Part shown: positions 55,502-64,000 of the stretch, piece by piece
Layout of the letters: every line of letters starts with the position of its first letter
Numbering within the stretch: the stretch's first letter is position 1
Origin: Lutjanus erythropterus
Taxonomy: Eukaryota; Chordata; Actinopteri; Lutjaniformes; Lutjanidae
Length of the DNA stretch: 64,000 nucleotides
Direction: 5' to 3'
Assembly: GCA_020091685.1 (NCBI GenBank)
Contig: CM034599.1
Location: 8,738,789-8,802,788 of the forward strand
Notes under the pieces: model-generated
Told to the model about the DNA's origin: nothing
Databases searched by the model: none
Seen by the model: only the letters and a program-made list of their open reading frames with translations
Position numbers and translations under genes: made by a program

Positions 55502-58254
55502 GTGAGGAGGAGAGCAGTGCATTAGAGAAACCTGACTGCTAACAGAAATGATACAGCAAGACAACTGGCTGCTGTGAGGGAAGATAATGCAGCACTTAGG
55601 AAGTGAGACATTTAATTACAGTCATATCTGGGAAAAGGAGAAAAAGACAGAGGTATGGCAGAATATTGAGTTACAGCTGCTGTCTCATCTGATAGTTTTA
55701 ATAGAATTTCTATGGTCTAGCCTGATAGAGTAGGAAGCTCTGTCATTCAGCAATGAGCTAAATATACCCTCAGCATGTATAGTAGATAAAATTCTTCAAC
55801 CCCATTTCCACAAAAATGGGACATTGCGTGAAGTGTAAATGAAAACAGAATGCAATGATTTGCAAATCATTTTCGTCTTGCATTCAGTTGAATACAGTAC
55901 AAAGGCAAGATATTTAATGTTCAAACGTTATTGTTTTTTGTAAATATAAGAGGCAATGCTGAGAACCAACATTGAAAACCTATGACCTTCGATCCCTCAG
56001 ACAGAACTGCATTAAAAAACTGCATTAAAAAACCCACATATTTGTATAAAGGGTACTACATGGGCTCAGGAAAACTGTTGTCAGTAAACACAGTTTGTCG
56101 CTGCATCTGCAAATGCAAGTTAAGACTTTACTATGTAAAGAAAAACCCACATATAAACAACACAGCAGACTGAGACTGAATGTGATGTTAGGGTGATCTG
56201 GGACTTGTTTAGGAGTTTACTGAAGCAGAACTTTCTCTTGTTTACATGAAACAGAAGTGGAGAAATACACAGAGAGATACTTGAAGCTGCGCCAGATTGA
56301 TGATGAAGAATGGACTCCAGGTACTTGCACAACATACTTTCATGTGTTTAAAGCAAATTGAGAAAGAAGTGGAAAATAACAGAAATACTATTCTTGACGT
56401 TTTAGACTGGAACCTCTTCCCAAAAGAACTGATGCCCCAACAGAAAAAGCGTCGTGCTAAACCAGGTATATTAAAGGCATTGCATATGTTACACATGATT
56501 TTCTATTTTGTGGCTATTAGAAGGATTAAAGACCACATGCTTAAATCCAACAGGCACAAAGAAGAAAACTGTGATATCACGCAAAGACACAGAAGATATG
56601 CTGAATAAATTGGATGTAAGTTTCTCTTCTTCTTCTTTTTGTTTGTTCTGTGTTCAACTAGTGAGCATTACATGTACTATTTACTTTCTCTTGATGTGAT
56701 GTGTTATCAAGTAACATTTATAAAGGCGTCAAGTTGGTTCAGCATAAATGAGCTCAGGATCCTTTTACACTTACCAGGAACTATGTTTGTCTGTCTGAGC
56801 TAGCAAATGTTTGTAAGAGTAATTCAACCTTCCTGTTTATACTGCAGGAACTGGCAAAGAAAGACGACGGGCCCACTGAAAAATCAGATGATGAGACCGA
56901 AAAGAAAGCAAGGAACGAGGATGAGGAAGAAATTGAAGAGGAAGAATATGATGAGGAGGATATTGAAGAGGTGAGATTACAAATGATAATCCAAAGTCAT
57001 TATTATCTAATCAAAAATGCACCCGTCTCTGTAATGCTGTTTATCAATCTAGATAGTTTTTGTGTGAGTTGCAGAGGTTTGGAGATATTGGCTGTAGAGA
57101 TGTCTGCCTTCTCTCCAGTATACTCGGACTAGATGGCACTTAGTTTGTGGTGTCAAAAAATGGGAATAATTCAGCAGCCATATCTCTTTCCTGAAATCAT
57201 GATCATGTGAAGAAAACCCACAGTCCCTGTTGCAGTTTTTCCAACATCCGCCAAACAGATCACTGTGCAGAAGCATGCATGCATCTACTCATGGAAGAGA
57301 GGCTTGCACGCATGACAGCATGGGATGTAAACATTAATAAGGTTCTCCTCAGCTGAGCTGTAACCCCTCACCTGTGAGTAGATGCAGGCTTCCTTTTGAA
57401 CGGTGATACAGTTGGCAGGTGTAGTTTGGCTAAGGCTGGGTGCCAAACCTCAATACTTTTATGGTACTGACTGAAATGATTCAACACTATCAAGTACAGA
57501 AAAATGCTTTGTCATTCGATACCAAATTTCAAAGACTCAGGAGTTTTGACAGTGATTTATATTTTTACATATAGCCCAACACTGTACAGATATGTGATCA
57601 GTGTTTTTATTCTAGTCAGGTTATCCTGGTTGAGTCAAGTGCCCAGAAAAATTTCCAAATTCTTCTTCCTTTAATGTGACTAATAGTACCATTTCCTTTT
57701 TGTTAAAATGGATTTTAGGAAATTGATCTAAAAAAAAAAAAAGAAGTAGTATCATTCAGGAACTGGTATCGAAACCAAGATATAGGTACTGAAACCGGTA
57801 TCGAAAAAATTTTGAACAATACAAAGCCCTGAGTTCAGCAGACAGAAAAAACACAACGGCGTCGGGATTATCTTGAGTAACTGGGTCATGATTTCTGGAA
57901 AGAGAAATTGCCTTTCAGTTTTTCAAAAAACAATTGTTGAGCACCACAAGCTGACTGCCATCTAGTTCTACTATATTCGAGAGAAGGCAGATATCTCTAC
58001 GGCCGATATCTCCAAAACTCTGAAATTCACATTAAACCAATCTTCATAGATAAACAGCACTAGTTAAATATACATTTTTGAGTTTGGACTGTCCCTTTCA
58101 AATGCAAACTTACGTAATATGTAAGAAGCAGAGATAACGTTTTACTTGATCTGTTTCTCTGTAGGAAAACGACTACATTGAAAGTTATTTTGACAACGGC
58201 GAAGACTTTGCTGCAGACAGTGATGATAATATGGACGGTGAAGCAACATACTGA
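55372..58254 (+). CDS. polr3g: RNA polymerase III subunit RPC7 (RPC32 alpha), N-terminal exon not found
   Basis: POLR3G is the alpha form of RPC32 in the RPC3-RPC6-RPC7 trimer of RNA polymerase III, needed for promoter-directed initiation. Six exons: 55372-55501, 56255-56320, 56406-56465, 56554-56615, 56848-56970 and 58165-58254. They join in frame to 176 residues plus TGA. Landmarks are TDFKPVPLKAGEDEDYMLAL, WNLFPKELMP, the acidic tract EEEEYDEEDIEEENDYIESY, and the end FAADSDDNMDGEATY. Human POLR3G has about 223 residues, so roughly 39-40 N-terminal residues are missing. I searched 51242-55371 for that exon and did not find it. The neighbours mblac2 and lysmd3 support POLR3G rather than POLR3GL. 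All visible splice sites are intact, so decay is not evident. Confidence 0.93.
55795..55990. mobile_element. Truncated teleost MITE (polr3g intron)
   Basis: The phrases CAACCCCATTTCCAC, AATGCAATGATTTGCAAATC and GGCAAGATATTTAATGTTC match a MITE I recognise as widespread in fish. The other end is missing or eroded. Confidence 0.55.
56255..56320 (+). CDS. polr3g: polr3g exon
   Basis: Encodes EVEKYTERYLKLRQIDDEEW and TP. Acceptor GAAACAG, donor GTACTT, phase 1 at both ends. Confidence 0.93.
56406..56465 (+). CDS. polr3g: polr3g exon
   Basis: Encodes DWNLFPKELMPQQKKRRAKP. Acceptor GTTTTAG, donor GTATAT, phase 1 at both ends. Confidence 0.93.
56554..56615 (+). CDS. polr3g: polr3g exon
   Basis: Encodes GTKKKTVISRKDTEDMLNKL and D. 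Acceptor CCAACAG, donor GTAAGT, ends in phase 0. Confidence 0.93.
56848..56970 (+). CDS. polr3g: polr3g exon (acidic region)
   Basis: Encodes ELAKKDDGPTEKSDDE, then a Glu/Asp-rich stretch to EEYDEEDIEE. Acceptor ACTGCAG, donor GTGAGA, phase 0. Confidence 0.94.
57005..58097. mobile_element. TTAA-type palindromic MITE, family 2, copy 2 (polr3g intron)
   Basis: TTTGGAGATATTGGCTGTAG (near 57088) pairs with GGCCGATATCTCCAAAAC (near 58001). GTGCAGAAGCATGCATGCAT (near 57264) corresponds to the core of copy 1. The right end reads GGACTGTCCCTTTCA. A GGTATCGAAACC-type element is nested at about 57430-57833. The terminal TTAA is decayed on both sides. Confidence 0.65.
58165..58254 (+). CDS. polr3g: polr3g terminal exon
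   Basis: Acceptor CTCTGTAG. Encodes ENDYIESYFDNGEDFAADSD, then DNMDGEATY and TGA. This acidic end is the most conserved part of the family. Confidence 0.96.
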   Translation, partial: ENDYIESYFDNGEDFAADSDDNMDGEATY

Positions 58255-58567
58255 GACCAACTCAACTGCTGCTGAAGTTAACTGTGTGATTGTTTCTGTT
58301 GTTTAAATATTGGAGATATGTTGGGAATACTGTTTAGAGTGTGTGTAGAGTAATGATTGTTTGTTCTGTTTGATCCTGAGAGTCAATCTTTCCTTATGGA
58401 CTCGTATGTAAATAAGAAATGCCAAACTATGTGCATACTGGCAATAATTTATTCAAAATAGATGTATTTATTTTCCAGCCTGTAGCACATTTCCACAGTT
58501 TGAAAGGCACATACTGTCGACAACACCTACTGCTTTTTCATGAAGTGTCATGTGAACACAGTGATAA

Positions 58568-58573
58568 AATAAA
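58568..58573 (+). terminator. Polyadenylation signal, polr3g
   Basis: AATAAA about 315 bases after the stop codon; the first canonical signal downstream. Confidence 0.55.
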
Positions 58574-58935
58574 AGGGCTATATAACAAAGTCTAAAATTT
58601 CACATAATTACAAGTATGAGTCATTGTGGGAATATTGTGCATTTCTCATTTTTGTCACCATTCTCTTAGAGGTTTTTTTGAAATGACAAAAAGCACATCT
58701 TTCCTGACAAGCTAAAGGAAAGAAAAAATTCAAGCAACTTTCATGGAAATTCAGAAACATAATTTAACTGGTAATTCTCCAAATACTGATACTGTTAAAG
58801 TAAAGGCTAATGCTCAATAGTCTTAAAATAAATTAATTCTATATTTAACACAATGGCAGCAATAACATTGGAGAATGCACTATTTCTAACAATGAAAAAA
58901 AATAGTCATCCTAAACTGAGTAAAAACTGCTTTAA

Positions 58936-59184
58936 AGGGGCTTTTCAGTCCAAAATCAAAAACATGTTTTCCCTGGCCTATAGTGCGATTTGACCATCTA
59001 CATTGTTTTGGTACAAGTTGCCGAGTTTTGGAGATATCTGAGCTGTAGAGGTCTGAGGAGGCAGACATCTCTACGAGCGATATCCCCAAAACTCTGCAAC
59101 TCACACCAAAACAATCTAGATGGATGAAAAGCACAACAGATAAGACAAAGAATGTGTATTTTTGATTTTGGGATGAATAGCCCA
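58936..59184. mobile_element. Short family-2 foldback element between polr3g and lysmd3
   Basis: TTAA (58932-58935) precedes AGGGGCTTTTCAGTCCAAAA; the right end reads TTTTGATTTTGGGATGAATAGCCC. The two arms pair almost throughout (GAGTTTTGGAGATATCTGAGC with GAGCGATATCCCCAAAACTC). The result is a roughly 250-base near-perfect hairpin with a very short loop. Confidence 0.7.
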
Positions 59185-59611
59185 TCTAAAACCAAATCCA
59201 CAGAATTCATCAGCATTCTCTTCAGGTGTGGCCACTGCTCCATTACTGAACAAACTGAAGTTACAGTTACAGCTGTACATCTGTCACTGAGTGAATTTGA
59301 GATTAGCTCACAGAGAATGCAGCAGCATAGATGGAAACAAAAACATCCCAATTCTACTGGCTACACAGATGAACTCTGAAAGTATCTATTATGTAAAAGG
59401 TCCAGCCACTTCCCACTTATCTTCCCTGTTGTGAAGCATATAAACGTAAATGGACAGACACAAGTAATGACTGTGGCCACACCCTTACTTCTATTTTCTC
59501 AAACCTATAAAAAAAAGACTGTTCCCACTATAAAGTGACTGTCCCTGTCAGACAGATTGCATTGATGTATTAAATCTACAAAAACTACTCAACCTGGGAA
59601 CACCCATTCAG

Positions 59612-59617
59612 TTTATT
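59612..59617 (-). terminator. Candidate polyadenylation signal, lysmd3
   Basis: TTTATT on the plus strand gives AATAAA on the reverse strand, only about 47 bases past the stop. A longer 3' UTR is possible. Confidence 0.4.
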
Positions 59618-59663
59618 AGGTCTCTGAGTTAGCAACACATTTGTGTAAAGTTATAATCCCTTG

Positions 59664-60374
59664 TTATGTGTTCTCATGCCCTCCATGTTCACCGTCTCCT
59701 TTTTTGCCCTCATTGGGTCCCTTTGGATCTCCTTTAAACTTAGCTTCAGCATTGTTTCCAGCTTCAGGCTCTGCATAGTTCTGTCCTCTGGCATGAGCTG
59801 CATTATGGCCATGTCCAAGAGACATGTCGGGATGAGCTGGTGTAGGAACGCCATGATGGCTGACATCAGCCTTCATAAGAACCTCATAGTACAGCAGATA
59901 AAACACAGGTGTGACAATGCCAACAACCAGCATGATGGCCACAGCCGTCCACCACCTCATGCCCCAGTCTGCCCCATAATAAGGGTCCTTTCTCTGTGCC
60001 GGTTTATACTCGACCTCTCCCAGCAGTGGTTGCTGCTGCTGCTGCAGCGTCAAGGAGGACACGACCTCGTTCAGGCTGCTCCGAGACGGACCTGTGGATT
60101 TCACCAGCCGTTCAATGTCCTTGTCCTTCTCCAGGAGGAACCCTTCCACACTGTCAGTGGAAGAGGAAGAGTCTGTGGAGGACTCTGAGGGGAGGGAGGT
60201 AATGGAGGAGATCTGGGGTATGCGCCGAGCACCTGAGGGGGACACAGGTTTGAGAGGTCCAGTGGTGTGAGTCTCGGTAAGGACGCTGAAACGCCTCACG
60301 GGAATCTTGACTGACCGCAAAGCGAAAAAGTCCTGCTCTGTCAGGAGGTTGTTTGCACGCTTTATATCAGCCAC
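59664..60374 (-). CDS. lysmd3: lysmd3 exon 3 (second coding exon)
   Basis: Reverse-strand acceptor TTTTCCAG. It encodes [20 protein letters not shown] to HENT and TAA (59664-59666), covering the second half of LysM, the linker, the membrane span and the tail. Confidence 0.95.
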   Translation of the reverse strand: MADIKRANNLLTEQDFFALRSVKIPVRRFSVLTETHTTGPLKPVSPSGARRIPQISSITSLPSESSTDSSSSTDSVEGFLLEKDKDIERLVKSTGPSRSSLNEVVSSLTLQQQQQPLLGEVEYKPAQRKDPYYGADWGMRWWTAVAIMLVVGIVTPVFYLLYYEVLMKADVSHHGVPTPAHPDMSLGHGHNAAHARGQNYAEPEAGNNAEAKFKGDPKGPNEGKKGDGEHGGHENT

Positions 60375-61195
60375 CTGGAAAACATGCAGAAGAAAGATCC
60401 ATTTTTTATGTGAACCATCCAAAAAATGTTCTCACACTAGAAACAAACCGAACCATAGTTGAGTCTGATCCATACCCTCACCACTTCTTTTTGCCGGACC
60501 AAAGTTAGATCAAGGTCAGATCAAACAGAAAAGTCAGGTCTGGACCAAATGAGGCAGGTGTGAAAACACTCCCTGTATTTTTGTCTAGATTTAAACCTGC
60601 AATAATTAAGTGGTTTTGGCTACTCACTGTTATGAATACAACACTGACACATTATCACCTTTGAAGTTGACAAGGCAAACTTGTTGGCAAAGAGTAACTT
60701 ATTTACACATCCAGCAGTTTCAGAGAAATGTTGTCATTCATTTGGAGTCATGTTCATCAACATCAGTGCTTCCCGGGGGGGGGGCAGAAATTTAAATTCA
60801 TAACTATTCTGAAATTCATTTGGGACACAAAAGTTGGGTGTTTATGTGTTATGTAAGACAAGAAATAAGATAGTAAGGACTACATCAACATCAGTGCTTC
60901 CCAAGGAGAGAGAGAAAAACAGACATACTGAGCAATGGTACTGCAGGGCGATACTGTTCAGGGTGTCACCCTCCTGGATGTCTCTGGTCAGGTAGATAAT
61001 ATCCTCCATCCTCTCTCTGGAGGTGCTCCTCCGCAGCCTCTCTTTGCCACGTGGTCGTAGCTCATAGATCTCCCCATCCTCCTCTGACAGGTCATTCTCT
61101 GAGCCATTGTTTCCAAACAGATAAGCATGCCCGCCATTGGCAGGCTGCACCAGGGTGGCTGACTGGAACCCATAGTGCTGGCTTCTGCTGGACAT
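59664..61195 (-). CDS. lysmd3: LysM and putative peptidoglycan-binding domain-containing protein 3
   Basis: LYSMD3 is a single-pass membrane protein with one LysM domain; the human protein has been reported to bind chitin-type glycans. The two coding exons, 60929-61195 and 59664-60374, join in phase 0 to 325 residues (human about 306). The LysM domain spans about 66-115 ([43 protein letters not shown]). A Ser/Thr-rich linker follows ([11 protein letters not shown]). The conserved [20 protein letters not shown] leads into a transmembrane helix at about 230-252 and [15 protein letters not shown]. The tail is His/Gly-rich. The start [10 protein letters not shown] lies 10 bases inside the exon, just after a CCACAG acceptor. 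The gene is convergent with polr3g, as expected from vertebrate synteny. Confidence 0.95.
60929..61195 (-). CDS. lysmd3: lysmd3 exon 2 (first coding exon)
   Basis: Encodes residues 1-89, from MSSRSQ to IALQYHCS. Donor GTATGT (60928 downward), phase 0. The exon extends to 61205 with 10 bases of 5' UTR. Confidence 0.94.
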
Positions 61196-61205
61196 TTTTT
61201 CGTCA

Positions 61206-63190
61206 CTGTGGTGGGAAGAACACTGATAGGCTTAAGTACCAAATCCTGAACTTATACTGCTTATTCTTTGGGAATACCACTAGGAAGGTATTATTTACCC
61301 TGAAGGAAGATAACACAGACTGCTTAAAATAAGCTTAAAAGAGGATACAGCTAGAACAAGTTAGGAATATCCTGGAAAATATGGTACATTCCCATAAGGC
61401 ACACAAGCAATCTTGTTCTACAGCAACTTGACAGATGGGGCCGAAGGTCGTCAAAAGTATCAATATTTGCATACATTTTCAATATCACATGTTTAAAACA
61501 ATACAATACTGATATTTGATAGTATTGTCAGTTCAGAAGTTGTAAAAAAAAGAAAAGATCTAAGTTCAGTTCAGTTTAATTTTATTTATTCATTTTCCTG
61601 CCAGAAATGTGGTTTGCAGCAAAGCAAAACCAGACAGCATTCAGTGACTTTTTCTGTGCCAGCACTCTGTGGAGGCTGTTAATTTAAATTTTTTTACTCC
61701 ATTTTGTGTGCCCAGGACTTCTTTTTCTTTTTGACCTGGTATTGTAAGAGCATCTTTTTATACTTTATAAAGTTCTGGTATTGTGACAACCCTAGATGTG
61801 GCATGAAAAGGTTGGCCTGACACTATATGCAGGTGATCATGTTTTTGTTTTCACCAGTTTTAACAGTATGGGGTTAAAAATACAGTGGATGTTTTTATAA
61901 AGAACTGTCTCTCTGTACAAGAACTGCAATTTATGTACATTTTCTTTAACCAGTGGTTGAAAAGATGAAAAACTGACTAAGAATTAAGACACAAAAAATA
62001 CTACACCCCATTTCAAGTTTAAGTTTCCTCATTCAATAAATGACCCTGCCAGATCAAATGAGGCACAATTACTGCCATTTCTATACTATTAATTACATAC
62101 ATTTTTAATCAGTGAAACTTTTAACAGTGATTAATCAATTAATGATTAGTCATTAACATTCCTGTCTTGTACCAGGACAACATTCATTGTTCACATAAGC
62201 TCAAAACAAGATCAATTAAATTGTAGAGATGTAAAAAGAATGGTAATTAAAGCTGGTATGACACCATACAAGACCAAACATGCATTTGTTTCTCTGAAAC
62301 CTGTATTTAGATGTAGGTGTGGCAGCAGCAGTTCCCTTTCACTAATTATTATTTCTCAAGTTGTTCAGCACACTAAAAATTAACCAAAGTCCATTTCTCT
62401 GGCAGTCCAGAGCATTCAACTTACAGTACAGCTAGATAAGATTGGGCCTCTTCTCGAATGATAAGAGACTCTACAGGCAGTACACTGAGTCCTCTTCATA
62501 ATGTATCGGTAAAGGTCCTCTGTTGATGACATATTTCTGCTTCATTACCCATTACGACCAAGAGAACATCGCCAGCTAATGTGACATGCTGTCAGATAAT
62601 ACTACCTATCTATTCCCCAATGACAGCTGCAAAATCACAGCAAAGAGAAGCAGGCTTCACTCTAAGTTATTACTTTAAAATCAAATGCCCAGATTCTTGG
62701 CCAAAGTAAAGTAATGTTAGCTAAGCTAGCACCAAACAATCTATGGTGATGATTTAAGTAAACCAACAATCATTTTCATTTTCAAGCACACAAGATCTGA
62801 CCAACTTTCACAGCTTGCTTAGTTGCTGTTGCACTAATGAAGCAATATGGATATCTAACATCAAGGCTAATGCTAACACCTCAGTATCTCCCAGCCAACA
62901 AAAGTCCGGTCGCTATCGTTGTCTAATAAGATTAACTAACGCAAGGTAAACGTAGAAAACCAAATCAATGTTTTAAATTAACTGTCACGTTGGTATGTTA
63001 CAGATAGATACACAGCACACGTCCACAGTTAGCAATTTAGCTAAAAAGCCCCTGCACAGACTCGGCTAATGCTAGCTAGCCGTCCACCTCTGTTAGCTAT
63101 GTGGCTAGTAACGTTTGTGTATTTCTAACCGTCAGTGGACAAATTTAATGACGAATATATTTGGAGGAAGTCGTCAAACCCCACACTTAC
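61206..63190 (-). other. lysmd3 5' UTR intron
   Basis: Reverse-strand donor CAG|GTAAGTGTGG at 63190 and acceptor CCACAG at 61206. The interior includes an old element at about 61440-61795 whose right end reads GTATTGTGACAACCCTAG. No exon was recognised. Confidence 0.6.
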
Positions 63191-63300
63191 CTGAAAACGT
63201 GAACACAGATCGATCAGTTGACCTGAATAATATCCATACTTCCACTGGAGTAGCTTCGGTCTCACCTTGCCTCTGCTTACCTGCTAGTAGCTACTGTTAA
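63191..63300 (-). other. lysmd3 non-coding exon 1 (5' UTR)
   Basis: The boundary comes from a strong donor (TTTTCAG|GTAAGT) on the reverse strand and the promoter motifs just upstream. The transcription start is not determined; the end given is approximate. Confidence 0.5.
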
Positions 63301-63319
63301 ATTGCTACCGCTCACGCCA

Positions 63320-63400
63320 CGTCAACAGAATATTTGCGTAATGACGTTACCGCTGACGACTGCAAAAAAGCCCCCACTTTTTTATCGCGAGATGGCGCTA
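63320..63400 (-). promoter_or_regulatory. lysmd3 promoter motifs
   Basis: TGACGTTA (CRE-like) lies at 63342-63349. TCGCGAGATGGCGC at 63385-63398 reads GCGCCATCTCGCGA on the gene strand, a TCTCGCGA element overlapping a YY1-like GCCATCT. There is no TATA box. Confidence 0.55.
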
Positions 63401-64000
63401 AAGGACAAATTGATAAGAGTTGTCTATTCTATAGACAACTCAGATTGCCCTGATTTTTGTTTTTATTTTTACTAAAATTAGAATTGGATTATTTTTATTC
63501 AGACATCTGTATTAATATCCGTGTTGGCAAAATTCTCAATGTTAACCTAAACTAGCTGCCCACTGATTTAAAATGCAAGCTATTATTTTCCAAATAGGAG
63601 CAACATCTGAAAGCATTTAAAGTATCAATAACTCTGTGGATAAACTGCTCAAAGGAAACTATCCTAGCCAGTTCATCTCTCCATCCTCTGAAGCTGATTT
63701 TCTCTTTTGACTTCAGCACTATCCTTCTTCCTTTAATGAGGGCTACTCTCACCCAAGAAGACATGCCAAATATGCATAAAGATGGATGCTCAGTTACTTC
63801 TATTTCCAATTTGCTGTACAACAGCTGACCAGAAATCATGTACCATTTCACATTAATATAGTATGTGGGCCGATGCACCCCTTTCTTTTTTGCATCTCGA
63901 GCAGCTATCATCCTTTCTCAGCTGCAACTGTGACATTTCTGACAGAGTCCAGTATTCTAATATTATTATAAATGAAATTAAACATGTCTGCATGTCTTGG
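63401..64000. other. Intergenic right edge
   Basis: Apart from the possible retroelement remnant at 63552-63911, nothing was recognised. By vertebrate synteny adgrv1 would be expected beyond this edge, but no exon of it is visible here. Confidence 0.4.
63552..63911 (-). pseudogene. Possible LINE ORF2 C-terminal remnant
   Basis: A 119-codon reverse open frame contains EHPSLCIFGMSSWVRVALIK and then ISFRGWRDELARIVSFEQFI. The order PxLCxFG, GRRxI, SFxxWxxEL and SxExF resembles the C-terminal tail after the reverse transcriptase in L1-like elements. No reverse transcriptase motif is included, so the assignment is tentative. Confidence 0.4.

Noticed and set aside
59661-60202. Plus-strand open frames over lysmd3
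   Set aside because: They are antisense to the lysmd3 coding exon, which carries the conserved domain and membrane span.

Overview
This window is eukaryotic and almost certainly from a teleost fish, probably a percomorph. The genes are split by GT-AG introns and encode vertebrate orthologues. Most of the DNA is intron or intergenic sequence full of (TG)n/(AC)n microsatellites and of short non-autonomous DNA transposons typical of ray-finned fish. No bacterial, phage or CRISPR features are present.

Layout: positions 1-27743 hold no exon I can recognise. They contain a degenerate tandem array (1-1215), microsatellites and several MITEs. The stretch is probably the upstream region or a very long first intron of rtkn. 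Positions 27744-41929 (+) carry ten exons of rtkn (rhotekin, a Rho effector) from the HR1 domain to the stop codon; the exon with the start codon was not found. Positions 45839-51241 (-) carry the complete three-exon mblac2 (metallo-beta-lactamase-fold thioesterase). Positions 55372-58254 (+) carry six exons of polr3g (RNA polymerase III subunit RPC7/RPC32), without the expected N-terminal exon. Positions 59664-61195 (-) carry both coding exons of lysmd3 (LysM membrane protein), with a likely non-coding first exon near 63191-63300.

The order mblac2 - polr3g - lysmd3 is the vertebrate order I recall from human 5q14.3. mblac2 and polr3g are divergent, polr3g and lysmd3 convergent. Two TCTCGCGAG-type motifs lie between mblac2 and polr3g, and a third lies at the lysmd3 promoter. 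These are housekeeping-type promoter marks. The four genes do not form one pathway.

The most notable non-gene content is a set of palindromic elements flanked by TTAA (piggyBac-like), a hAT-type MITE with a perfect 8-bp target duplication just upstream of an rtkn exon, and a GC-AG intron in rtkn. Exon boundaries were set by hand from splice consensus, reading frame and remembered family sequences. Repeat family names were not checked against any library.
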